NCBI GenBank assembly: GCA_002633005.1 | Contig: NMRA01000231.1 | Coordinates: 376,082-440,081 of the forward strand | Source of the DNA: Phoronis australis | Lineage: Eukaryota; Phoronida; Phoronidae | Direction: 5' to 3' | DNA length: 64,000 nucleotides | Shown: positions 13,183 to 24,150 of the stretch, piece by piece | How positions within the stretch are numbered: position 1 is the stretch's first letter | How the letters are laid out: each line of letters starts with the position of its first letter | The notes under the pieces: generated by a model | The model's database searches: none | What the model saw: the letters and a program-made list of their open reading frames with translations, nothing else | What the model was told of the DNA's origin: nothing | Translations under genes and position numbers: made by a program

Positions 13183-13365
13183 CAACAGACCACGTGTGAA
13201 CACAGTGAAACCCAGAGCAAAATTGGTGCGTTCTGAAAGAATAGATTGTCGTAACTTCGGATGTAGTTGGTCGATTTTGGCAATTGAAAAACTAAACATG
13301 ATGACCATTTGACAAGAATTTCAGAAATGCTATTGGTTTATGTTCAAATATGTTATAACTTAAAT
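13183..13365 (+). repeat. Dispersed repeat, copy A
   Basis: About 180 bases match 63133-63312 in the same orientation. Shared blocks include 'agaatagattgtcgtaac' and 'cagaaatgctattggttta'. It is probably a fragment of an interspersed element; no ends or coding frame are visible. Confidence 0.75.
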
Positions 13366-13653
13366 AAAAACTTTTATTTTTAACAACACAGCCAAGTCAG
13401 GTTAGATACGATCTTATTGGAGACTAGAGCAATCATCGAGCAAATGAGAGCTGGCCCTCCAACCATAAATGCCAGAATGGAGTTAATCTGTCGTGTAAGA
13501 TATTGGCAACAGGGGTCATCTTCCTAATTTGTTCCTGGGCAATAGAATTGAACAAGTTGGGAGCAACGGGAAAGCGCCATAATGTCATTAAGTTGCATTA
13601 ACTTTTAGACCATTGGTCTAGTAAAACTAATTTTAACTCCAGTTTAGACCTGG

Positions 13654-13739
13654 NNNNNNNNNNNNNNNNNNNNNNNNNNNNNNNNNNNNNNNNNNNNNNN
13701 NNNNNNNNNNNNNNNNNNNNNNNNNNNNNNNNNNNNNNN
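13654..13739. other. Assembly gap (86 N)
   Basis: A run of N inside the left arm of the palindromic element of duplication copy 1. The repeats on both sides make a local assembly failure likely. Single N positions also occur at 25799 and 30597. Confidence 0.98.
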
Positions 13740-13843
13740 GGGGTCGGCCAAGAATTTTTTAAAATGGGAACCAAGTCAACAATTTGAAAATTATACATTT
13801 GATATCACTAAAATCAAGGGAAAAAGGTGAACAGGACCCTTGA

Positions 13844-14258
13844 GCCAGGTTGCGTGAAACTGTCCCAAATAGAGACTCAACTTAGTTCCCTCATTCTACT
13901 GCGTATTTGTGGGCTTGGGAAAACACCAACTGTGCTGCTGTTTTAGTTTTAAGTCAGCTTTAGGTTTTGATAGAAATCAAGATTGACGTGGACGTTGAAT
14001 TCTCAATATTATAGAAAGTGTATAGGATCTTTTCATGCAAGGCTCCCAACTTGAAGGCTAAGGTCCTATTTATCTTTATTCAATCCAGGGCTTACTTATA
14101 CTGCTAGAAAATATCATCAGTCAAGGACTGAGGAGCTCATAAAAATATGAATTGAAAGAAGGAGGTCACACCTGTGGGTAAACAAAGACATAAATGAGCA
14201 AAAAGACTTAGGAAGCTTAATTGAGTCCTTGTTTGGGACAGTTTCATGCAACCCGGCA
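13844..14258. mobile_element. Nested 415-bp TIR element with CTTGA target duplication
   Basis: Left end 'gccaggttgcgtgaaactg' pairs with the inverted right end, whose reverse complement reads 'tgccgggttgcatgaaactg'. The TIRs continue for about 40 bases ('tcccaaa...gactcaa'). CTTGA is present directly outside both ends (13839-13843 and 14259-14263). The corresponding place in copy 2 (near 22805) has no insertion. This is a short non-autonomous DNA transposon. Confidence 0.75.
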
Positions 14259-17200
14259 CTTGACCCTTTTGGACCCGCCTACATATACATGTACATGTAC
14301 GTGTAGACTAGTACGTGCTGTAGGGTGTCCTTTGGATTCCTCAGATTACGAATGGTCGAGCAGGGCGTCATCGCCAATAGCATCTTCTGGCTCTTCTGAG
14401 TGAGTTCCACCTCCTCTGGTCCCGGATTTAATGTTGGCGTGAAGGGGTGTTGCCTCTCTTTGGCAGCAAAAATATACAATAAAATCACGCAGCTAATCGT
14501 GAACATGTGCTTCAATGTGTGTACGTGTGTTGGCCACAAATATTACATTTTCCTTACGAGTAAAGCTTTTAGACCTTCTCGCAAATGTCTGCACTCATTC
14601 TACTAGTGTTCCATTCTATACCCACGTGATAATTGTTTAATTGAAGCACTTCAATAATTTTTTCTTTGAAATAATCCGGATCAACACAGTAAGGTAGCTT
14701 GGATACTTCAACCTGGTTTTTCTAAAGCAGTTGATTGGTCTAACAAAACCAGGCTCTCACGTTGGTGAAATGCACGTTAGGTCTTAAATAAGATCAGGTT
14801 TAGGAAAACAAGGTTTAAGTCCTAAACCTGGTTTTATTAAACCACCTTCATGAAATCGGCTGAAGATGTGCAGTATTGTTTTGGGCGAAAACTGACCAAA
14901 GCTGGTGGTGACTGTGTTTTTTTTTTGAAATTTCCGCTTCTCTTCGTAGAGCCTCATTTTTGTACATGCTCATGACGTATTGTGCTTTCTGTAAGAAGAT
15001 AAAAGTGCTCTTAACTTTTTGATACACGATACTTGGGATTACCGGACGCATCAGGGGACACTGTATAGAGGCGAGCGCACAAACCTGTCGACAGCATGTG
15101 CCCAAGAATAAGTGGGGAAGATAATGTACATGTATAGGGGTTTTAAGAGCATGTTTACGAGTGGACCAGGCAGACGGTGATAAACGCTATGTTATATTTA
15201 TATTTTGTCTGTGTGATGACACTGGCCCCACTGACTCCAGACTACCTTTATTTTTTAAAATGACTACATTTGGTTTCCATGAATGTTTCAGGCAAATGTT
15301 GAGCTTGGCTGCAGTTGAGTTTTGGTAAAATTTCAATATGAACGTTACACAATGGAAGTAACGTTGAAATATTGAACTTGTGTTACTGATCAGGTGTAAC
15401 CTTCAATTACTTTATTCATGCAAATTTGAAAGATTTGTCTGTTTTTAGAGCCGCATATTATGAGTACGTTTAGTGAATTTTGAAACGGTCAAAATTTTCG
15501 AGATTCGTATCCCGATATATCAGCTGGCACAAGTTTCAGAACAATTTAGTACCAACCAATGTGTTGAGCTACCTTAGATATACAACAAAATACAAAAAAT
15601 CTTCTGGCGCTAACGGATTTTATGTCATTTGAAGTCGAAAGCGACTGGTGTTTACGCCATTTCACCACAATGAGTAATACTGACAAATGTAAACAAAAAG
15701 TAAACAATCGCTATAAGTTGGCCCGCTAACTGCGAATCAAGTTATCACTTATCAAGAATCGTATTTTCTAGGCCCCAAGAAGACCCAACTTTATTTCCTA
15801 AAAGTGCTTGTAGTCATGGAAGTAGGACACATGCACTTAATAGACAAAAACAGTAGTCTTGGCAAGACTCCTTTTGCGAGGATCGAATTTCAAATCTCAC
15901 TGGATTTGTGAAGTTGTCATTCTTATTCCCAGGGCTAAAACAACAAAACGCTGCCGATAAGCCACTTTCATGACATTTTCCTTAAAAAATCGTGATTTAC
16001 CCTCCCCTCATGCGGCTTTTAAAATCTTACGGTGTTGTATGAACTACATCATTTATTTTTGGTTTTGTTGGTTGTTAACAAAGTTGCTTACTGCGAGTTG
16101 GCTTTGGAGTGTGTCTGAACAAACGTTATTTTTGTGGAATCTTCAAATGGTTTTGACGCAGGGTGTTGGAAGCGGAGGACAGTGTGAGGGTGATTCAATG
16201 ACAATTACAGGGAAAGGCAAAACCTCTGGTGACCAGATTTCCGTGGACGTTATATAGCCGCCAGTGTCCCAATGACTTCATCTTTTGGAGAAGTATGGTT
16301 GGCTTGTATTATAATATCGATATCTGTATACAGTTTGTTCTGACTGACACAGTCGAGTGAAAAGTGGGAGACTTTGAAGTAGCAGTGGGGGCTTACCACG
16401 TGGAACAGGATGCCAGTGAGAAGATGCTTCATTTGCGCAGTGGGAGGCACAGAGGAACATAGCTGACTAAGTGTGTATGACTAGATGTGAGAACTTTTAA
16501 TAAGTGAAATTACTGTCCAGTCCTCAAGAGAGCAATGGTATCCTGTTCCATGTGATCAGCCGTTACTTGACTACCGGAATGCTCCCTGTCAACACTCAAC
16601 GCCACGCCTTTTAGTTAAGTGCGAATGAGTGTAATATGTATTTGAAAGGCAAAAACTAAAACACCAGCATCTTTTATTAAACTGGACAGCGACTAAATAT
16701 CCTGATTTTACTGACAAAATCAAAACAAGTGTTGCTATATTACATTTTGCATTTGCCTCATATTATATAATATCACATCAATAACAATTGGTTAAATCAC
16801 TGAGGCAACTGAAAAATTGCACAATGTTTGAGTGAAGATGAAATCAGGAGTACTCCTGGACATCACTGATTGTCAACTTCCCCATCTCCCAAATTTGATT
16901 ATTTTCGGTTCAAGGCAGCCAAACGTGAAAAGAAATATTTATCCCTTCTTCATCGGCTGTGCAGTTCTTGTAGGGTCTGCTTTGCTGTTCTACTTCCTGA
17001 AAAAAGACAGGGATTTTGTAACACTCTCAGAGAGAATTATATACTTTTGTCAGAAAATAACAAAGCCCACCCACTACAAAGGTGTGACTGCCTCTGAGTG
17101 ATCCATTGATTTTAGCTGAGATAGTTCATTTGACCCATGGCGTGTGTTATGTAAAACGACCCTAAGTACAGTAAATCCAACCCAAAAACACTGTGGGTAC

Positions 17201-17414
17201 TTGATTTGTTTTTGTCAGTTTTACCGGATTGCTATAGACATATCATATCCAGATCCTACAATGTAAATGTTGACATAATGGGACTTCCAACATAATTCAC
17301 TGACAGCCATGTGAAAAGAAATTGTGGCATGCATGTTGTCAGTTAAAATTGAAATGTAGAATGCTATGAGTTCAGTATTCATCACCGTATGCATATGAAA
17401 AACATTTCCTGTAA

Positions 17415-17545
17415 CATGGGCGGCACAGCACTGAAAAAAGTGGGCGGACTAAAGCCCCCTCAGGCCCCCGTGGTTCATCGCCTATACAGATGTATACCAT
17501 GTGCGGCGTACCACTCAAAAAGCCCCCTATGGTGCGCCACCCATG
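17415..17545. mobile_element. 131-bp MITE with TGTAA target duplication
   Basis: The ends are 'catgggcggcac' and, as reverse complement, 'catgggtggcgcac'. TGTAA flanks it at 17410-17414 and 17546-17550. In the paralogous segment (near 28138) the sequence reads 'catgtaatgaac' with no insertion, so an empty site is preserved in the same window. A related core with the same type of end ('atgggcggattc') is at about 22668-22823. Confidence 0.8.
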
Positions 17546-18611
17546 TGTAATGGACTAAAAAGAAGATGCAAACAATAATGGTTATTCAAAAGTCAAAGTC
17601 AATCAGATATCGCATTTTCTGCTTGCAACACGTAGCCACTAGATGCGCATAATCTCGGACGCTACTAGTAAGTGTATTGGATAGCTCTATGCTAGCCTAG
17701 AATCCAACAACGGCGACAGGGTAGGTATACCATTTGACTTAAGAACTCAAGACTGTTCATTAGGGGCTTACAGTGATGTTGGCATATTTAATTTAACCAG
17801 TGGGTATAATAAAAAGCTCCGTATCTATACTGTTTAAAAACAAGTGCTGTAGTTACATTTTTAAGTTACATTGATGATCACTCAGTTTGTGAATTTCCTG
17901 AAAGGAGAACCAGTTACTTCCACTATAGGGTATTAGAATAGTAACTGTTGATTTTAGTGGTACTAAATGGTTCTCAAATCAGGTATCTATAAAACTGACT
18001 ACAGTTGTATTACCGCCAAAATGCTACCATCATGTTATAACTTCAAATTCAAACAAACTACAAAGTAATAGGCTACTCACCAGATCCTAGGAAAGAACAC
18101 ACGCATTGTTGTGTTCCAGTGGCAGTAAGTCGACTTCAGACATTTCAAACAGCATCCCACTTCAAGCTTGGCACCCAAGCTTCTACTGATGAAAACGGTA
18201 TTTGCACAGTCTACTTGGTTTCCACGGAATTCCGAGGCGAGCCCATTGTCTTGCCCTTGCCTTGGACACAGTTACACACAAGTCTGGTGAACATGTATTT
18301 AAATTGTCCAACTCTCTTCAAAATCAATTGATATTTACTTTGTAGGTGTGGTGACCCGTACTAACTTAATGCTGCACCAAGTTGTTCAGAGGATATTCTT
18401 TTGAGGTCCCACACACTTCATCACAACAGTCAACACTGCAAGTCAGGATTGTCAACCATTTTGCCACCACTAGAGTGACACCTGTTGTTGGACACTGGGT
18501 TCCCAAACAACGCGGAATTTTAGTGAAAATGGGAAAAATAACTGAAACAAATGCGCCTTACTTAATGAAGCTAAGCTAAATATAAATAAGAGAACTTTTG
18601 AATCAAAATTA

Positions 18612-18819
18612 TGATCTATAACACCAGATGAAATTGATGTTATAGTGTTCCAAACAGGTATCGGTATTGAAGGTAATTTCCACTTATGTGGATGTCACAA
18701 GCTTACGATTCCTGAAGGGAAATACTCTCCGCCAGACGATTTCATTGTACCAATCAACTTCACTAAGACAGAAACGCCTTGTGTAAAGTCTGGCGTTGAT
18801 CAGTGCCGTGCGAGCTGAG
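18612..18819 (+). other. Open frame of 68 codons with exon-like composition, unassigned
   Basis: The plus strand is open from a stop before 18612 to TGA at 18819, with no ATG needed. The product contains FHLCGCHKLTIPEGKYSPPD, INFTKTETPCVKSG and DQC. Possible acceptors 'ataacaccag' or 'gttccaaacag' would both give phase 1. It is on the strand opposite to the Ig exons and only 500 bases below the D4a exon in its intron. I recognise no family. It could be an exon of a nested plus-strand gene, a remnant, or chance. Confidence 0.25.
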
Positions 18820-19324
18820 ATTTACGGGCTCAAAATGTGGGGAAATTGCAATGGTTTGTTAACCTCCAAACCCCCTATACTTTAAGCCTGATATATTGAA
18901 CTTAGCGGCAGAGTTATGAGTATTGCTTAACATCTTGATGAAGTCAAAGACTTGTTATATTAAAAAATCACAAACAAATAATTATCTTGTGCACCGGCGA
19001 ATTTTTTTACTATACATTGCATACACGCCACAACTGCATGGTTTACTATCAAAGTAGAGACTGCCTGATTTCTCCATCTTAAACATGTTAAAGTGAGATT
19101 GGACTTCACTGTTTTTTTTTTGTCATCCCGAAGGTTATTAAAATGCATAGTATGGTTCAAATCCGTGACATTGGGGTTATCACTCCTCTCTTGGGCATTT
19201 TTGCCTGCTGTGAACCGTACTTCACTCTTAAAGTGCAGACACTAGACGGGCTCTATTCAAATGCCACCCCTCGGAATGACTAAAACTTCATGGAATGCTG
19301 ATTTGCATGAAATATAACACTTAC

Positions 19325-19456
19325 AAAATGGCTCTCCGTTTATATACCAAACAAGATATGGCTTCGGTGGCCTGTTTTTTGCTTGTGCTGTAAACACGGC
19401 ATCTTTCCCAACAGCTACGGAGACGTTATCTGGTGCAGTTGAAAATTCCGGCTTGT
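19325..19456 (-). CDS. Ig-CAM exon, first half of domain D4
   Basis: Minus-strand exon of 132 bases (44 codons), acceptor 'tttgttttcgtag' above 19456 and donor CATTTT|GTAAGTG below 19325, phase 1 at both ends. The product starts KPEFSTAPDNVSVAVGKDAV and continues RPPKPYLVWYINGEPF. This is the A-B-C part of an I-set Ig domain: the 'A' strand with proline, the 'VAVGKDAVF' A'-B turn, and the strand-C tryptophan in VWYING. The residue that should be the strand-B cysteine is alanine (codon GCA in FTAQA), 13 residues before the tryptophan. Joined to 21135 upstream it reads ILIV-Y-KPEF, a normal linker. The 'WxINGxP' pattern fits domain 4 of the L1 family. I am confident it is an Ig exon; the family name is an inference. 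Confidence 0.82.
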
Positions 19457-21134
19457 CTACGAAAACAAATATAGAGTTCGTAAGTAAAATAGTACCACGG
19501 TGCGAATATCCTTAATGTTTTTTCCACTGTAGCTTGACCTCGAAATTCCATTCCATGTTCTGCACTTTATTAGCTGGCCAAGCTCGAGGACCTTTTAGAT
19601 TGTAAATTTTCTTGACTGCCGAAAGCGAAGAGTTTTAATGAGACAGGTTGTATAAAAGGAAATTCGTCTACGGTTCCTAATACATGTAGTCGTGAAACAC
19701 AACCAATCTTCGAACAAAGCATTATAACTGCAACTGAACGAAGAATCGACCCAGTCCAGGCTGCTCTAAGACGCGGTTTAGTATTTCGTTTCCAAGTATA
19801 GTAGAGTTATCTTCTTGGTATGGAGAGATTTGCAGTTTTGCGGTTACGTGCATGACCCTGACCTCCAGGTCTCTCTCTAAAAGGTCTAATTAACACTATT
19901 ACGAAATGAGTTATGATGTCATTTCCACTTCTTTACGGTAGGCGGGTGACGTCCCTTCCAGTTGCACTCAGCATATTTGACCATTGACCTTTCACCTTTA
20001 GTGTATGACCGTCGACAGAGGTCCTACTTAAACATGGCACCTAAACAACTGACTACACTATTGGTAATGCATTCATGCAAAAGGCCAAAGGTTTCGATTT
20101 AAAAATGAATATGTGTTTACGCAAGTACGAATGCATGCACGCTTGCACACAAATGTACAATACAACTAAAGGTTTAATTATTCCGAAATGGTATCGAAAC
20201 TTCAGATAGCTGTCTATATTTGAAACTGAGAACACATGGCCACCACTTGCGTCCGTCATACTCACTCAACTTACACCGAATTGTCTGACAAAAAATGTTA
20301 GAAGATACAAAATATTCTAGTTATGATCCGGAAACATTCCACGAAATCGTCTTTTCAACTTAAACGGCAACTCTTTACAATTCACAGAAAATTAACGATA
20401 CAAAGATTCAAATGTTCTGCGCTAAATGAAATTTCTCAGCGGGTATAAAGATAAGACAACAGTTGTTGCGTGCATTGAAAGGAGTTTGTGCATTTTTCTT
20501 TGTCAATGTAATAATTAGGAGAGAGCTGTTAAACAAGGAGCTGATTTTTAAGTAGTTCAATGCAACTCAATTGCAAAGCAGCCTACAAATAAACACATGC
20601 AATCCGTGGGTGACTAATCAGTTCAATGTACATCGGACGTTGTTAGACTGTTTGGGAATAGGCCTATACATTTGTACATGCGATCTATTGATGAATCTAG
20701 TGGCTCATTCGATTTTCAAATATGGCGTCATTTTGACGATGACTGACCCGTTCAAATAAAACTAAACCGTCAATAATTATTGGGCCATATTTACGTAGCA
20801 CCTTCAATTGATAGGCACGATTACTCCGTGGCTTTGGACCAAGTCAATCTCAATCCTTCAGAAGACCGCAGGGGCAATACATGACGTTGACGCCGACCAA
20901 CGCTTAACCCAAAACACATGGTCGTCATCCAATTGCTAAAAGGCACACTGGTTGCGTGAATGGCAAAATCCAGGACTTGGGATTTTTTCCGAATTTGATG
21001 TGATTATTCATTTTTATTGCTATTTCATGGTTCAAATCGCCGCCATAATAGTAACTTAGTCATCATCACTGAACGCCCTTAATGTTCCAAATACATTTTA
21101 TTTCTTTACAAATATATACGAGCATGATACTCAC

Positions 21135-21338
21135 AGACAATGAGGATTGTGAATTCAGCACACGCTTGTTGAACATCTTTGAGGAAAGCACAGCACTTAT
21201 ATTTTCCGTTGTGCTCAGTCCCAGCTTTATTGAACATCACATAATTTCCCGTCCTTTTATTCTTGTACATGAAATAGTCTTCGTCGGGTTTCACGTTTGT
21301 ATTTGGAAATGTCCATTTGTAATCGAAGTCTGGAGGCG
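21135..21338 (-). CDS. Ig-CAM exon, second half of domain D3
   Basis: Minus-strand exon of 204 bases (68 codons). The acceptor is '...tttttcagag' above 21338 (an alternative AG two bases earlier would break phase) and the donor is GTCT|GTGAGTATC below 21135. It is phase 1 at both ends. The product begins PPDFDYKWTFPN, with the strand-C tryptophan, and ends GTEHNGKYKCC...AEFTILIV, with the 'NGxYxC' strand F. Joined to the 43504-43358 exon it reads CYDIHLN-A-PPDFDYKW, giving a cysteine-to-tryptophan spacing of 14 residues as expected. Joined to 19456 downstream it leads directly into D4. An extra cysteine follows the canonical one (KCC), and another lies in QQACAEF, so a second local disulphide is possible. 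Confidence 0.8.
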
Positions 21339-22311
21339 CTCTGAAAAATTGAGTAAGGCTGAGAATCCTAATCGTTCTGTAACTACGTGTAACTTGTGGT
21401 AACTTCAAAAGTAAACGGTAATGCAAACTCAAGCAACCGATTTGATAAAGGTGGTTTAAAGTTGAACCTGATTTAACTTGGACTGAGACCAGGACTCAGT
21501 CTCCAACCTCAGTACTCAGAATCGACTCAGACTCAAACTCACACTTCACATTTAACTCTACTACAGTCTCAGCTTTGATGTTTTGAATGTCATACTAAAA
21601 AATCTGTACTCAAAATTTCGAGGACGTACATTTGTACTGATTTTGTGAGTATACTCGAAGTGAAGTAAATTTCATATATATTTCAAGTACGATTTTGACG
21701 AAAATTCCGAGTATATGCTGCCAATGTCGTTTGAGAGTGTGCTTGAAATGGTATACGAAACAAAATACGGAGGGTGTGAGACACAAACAAATTATTACAC
21801 GAGCGAAAGAAGAAAATGTCGAAAGACCCCTGAGAGACACAGTAAGTCAATGAAAATGTTAAGTGTTTATAACATAGTTCAGCGCTTCAGTTTCAGTCCA
21901 GAGACAACAGTTTTCACTTTAAATCTTCTTCATCTTAACCCGCCGCATTACCGCACTTCATTGCCGCGAATTCATAAACTCCTTACTCCACGATTCCTGG
22001 CAACTGACGCTTTCAAACCCCTTGTCGACTAGTCATTACAAGTATAAGATGCAGCATTGGCGAAAGCCGTGTGTGAAGTTTTGGCTGCTACGATTGCAGT
22101 TAGGTGTACAACGTCTGTACGGTTTCCCAAAGTCAAGGAGGCGGGGAAAGTTAAACCACACTTTTTCCCATTTCATATCAAAGTTTTAGTCATCGATAAT
22201 TCCTCAATCCCCGAATGGTAGTCCTTTTCCAGATATTGTTTGACGATTTCTCAGGAGACGTCTCGCCCTGTTCCCTGATGAACACTGAGTGCCCGTACAC
22301 GTACAGTCGAT

Positions 22312-23400
22312 TTAAAGTCAACCTGGTTTAAACTCGAATTAGACCAGCTTAAAGATAATCAGCATTTCATAAACACGGCTTGACTTTTAGACCAGTGGTT
22401 CAGTGAAATCTGGTTGAACTCCAGTTTAGACATGGTCTAAGTCAGTTTTCATTACACCAACGAGGTCTTTATTATTTATTAATATCCTAAACCAGGTTTA
22501 ACTTTAGACTTGGTAAAACCCAGGTTTAACTGTTACATATTACAGACTTACATGATATAGGTGCAACTGAATGATGCCGTAGTGTGCATCTAAGACGCAA
22601 TTTTAGCACGAAAGATAACCATTTTCTATATTTAGTTTCACGACGACACAAGATCAAACATAGTAGCATGGGCGGATTCATAATTTTAAGAGATGTAATC
22701 CGGTGAAGGTCTTTTTGAAAGGGGGTACGAAGTCAACAATTTGAAAATTATAAACTTGATATCACTTAAATCAATGGAAAAGGGTGTCCGGACCCCCTGG
22801 CCCCCTTGGAACCGCCTATGCGTAGACCAGTACGTGCTCGATGGTGTCCTGCGGATTTCTTAGAATACGACTGGTCGAGGAGGGCGACATCGTAGTAAGC
22901 GATATGGGTTTGACTGAAGACAATATCTTCTGATTTTGCTAAGTTCCATCTCCATTGGTCTCTGATTTAATATTGCCACGAAGGCGTCATCCCCCTATAA
23001 ACACTAAAATGGCACGGAAATAAATTTGGACATTAATCATGTTGCGGCTAATCGTGAGCATGTACTGTAATGTCAGTACTGTACGCGTGCTGGGCATAGA
23101 CAATATATTTTCTCCGATTCTACTAGGGTGCGCCATTGCATACCCACGTGATCAAGGTTTCATTGATGGCTTTCAATATTTTTTGTTGGGTTAAACCAGA
23201 TCGACAGGGCAGGTTGGCTTAGATACTTTAAACCTGCTTTAATAAACCCGTGCCCTGGTCTAACTAAACCAGGCTTTCAGACTTTTAAACCTCGTTGGTG
23301 AAATGCAAGTTACAGTAGGTCTGAAATTAGACCAGGTTTAGGAAGACCAGGCTTGAGTTTTAAACCTGGTTTTGTTAAACCAACGTTATGAAATCGGCTG
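22312..23400. mobile_element. TIR/foldback element rich in AAACCTGGTTTAA motifs, copy 2
   Basis: Left arm 22312-22530 and right arm 23190-23400 are inverted arrays of 'taaacctggttt'-like motifs. The core holds a smaller nested unit bounded by 'catgggcggattc' (22668) and 'ggaaccgcctatg' (to 22823), itself a TIR-like pair. It is the paralogue of the element at 12985-14850, without the 415-bp insertion seen there. Confidence 0.6.
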
Positions 23401-23999
23401 GTTGTGTTTTTAAATCACGTACCAAATGTCAAATAACTTAATACATCCCGGTAAAACGCAGATATGATATCAAGTTTTGACATCAGAATAGGCCTACGCA
23501 GGAGCGGGTTCTATATCAAGACTAATAGGCAAAAGCAGTGGCAAATACGTGGATTGACCAGGAACTAAACGTTGACGGTCGAATTGGCTGTGAGCAACCG
23601 ACAAACTAGGGAAAAACGCCACCGCTTCTAATTAAGGTCCAAACTTTTAAAACTCAACATCCCCTCAAAGAAAAAAAAACTTGGTTGCGGGCCTGTGATA
23701 TGGTGCCTGACGCCTGGCGGAGAATGAACCGTTTTACTCCCAGGATAAATCAGCCACTAAGAATGTAGCTGCCCCGGATATGACTTTGATTTGATGACCT
23801 TTTACAAATTTCTTAAGACATATTTGTGAGATAAGGAAAAGAAGAAGTAAGCTTAATTGAAAAATGTATTAAGAAGTCTATATTTTTGGAAGAAGAATTT
23901 CATATGGTAAATAGAAAAAACAATTAATGAATAACAGCTCAGAACACTCATCTTTCCACATTATACTCGACAGCAGACGGCAAGCTAGGGGAGCTGAAT

Positions 24000-24150
24000 C
24001 AGAGCAACTGTGCGTGGTTTTGCAATTCATATCAGTACCATTCTCACATTCTCGAAATGCGACATCTAATACTCTTTTTTGATTACGACTCCAGTGAGCA
24101 CAATTTTGAGCATGGAATCTCTAGTATGAGTATGAGTACACAGATTGAAG
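24000..24150. repeat. Interspersed repeat, GAGTAC-rich, copy A
   Basis: Matches 28960-29170 in the same orientation ('cgtggttttgca', 'tacgactccagt', 'gagtatga'). Related 'gagtac/actcgaa' sequence is at 21600-21720. It is a degenerate family with no coding frame. Confidence 0.55.

Larger units (their letters stand above)
12985..14850. mobile_element. TIR/foldback element rich in AAACCTGGTTTAA motifs, copy 1
   Basis: Both ends consist of about 150-200 bases of repeated, partly palindromic 'cctggtttaaac' / 'taaacctggttt' motifs in inverted arrangement (12990-13035 and 13600-13653 on the left; 14690-14850 on the right). The same structure is at 22312-23400. A short fragment of the motif also occurs at 21440-21495. 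Two other elements are nested inside (the nested TIR element at 13844-14258 and the flanking 'gcggattc...' type core). No coding capacity is seen. Confidence 0.6.
12985..18310. repeat. Direct segmental duplication, copy 1
   Basis: This block is collinear and in the same orientation as 22312-28905. Sampled anchors: 14300 with 22825 ('tagtacgtgct'/'cagtacgtgct'), 15210 with 24500 ('tggccccactgactcca'), 16735 with 27400 ('cattttgcatttgcctca'), 17600 with 28210, and 18240 with 28855 ('cttgcccttgccttgga'). By eye about three quarters of the bases match, with many indels. Frames are not kept between copies, so neither copy looks coding. It lies in the intron between D4a and D4b. It carries two TIR insertions absent from copy 2 and an assembly gap. 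Confidence 0.85.

Noticed and set aside
13598-13798. Open frame across the N run
   Set aside because: It exists only because unknown bases contain no stop.
16250-16460. Overlapping minus-strand frames in duplication copy 1
   Set aside because: The paralogous sequence near 25600 has frameshifts relative to it, so it is not under coding constraint.
21030-21050. tRNA T-arm-like 'ggttcaaatc' (also near 19143)
   Set aside because: No acceptor stem or D-arm/anticodon arm at the required spacing.
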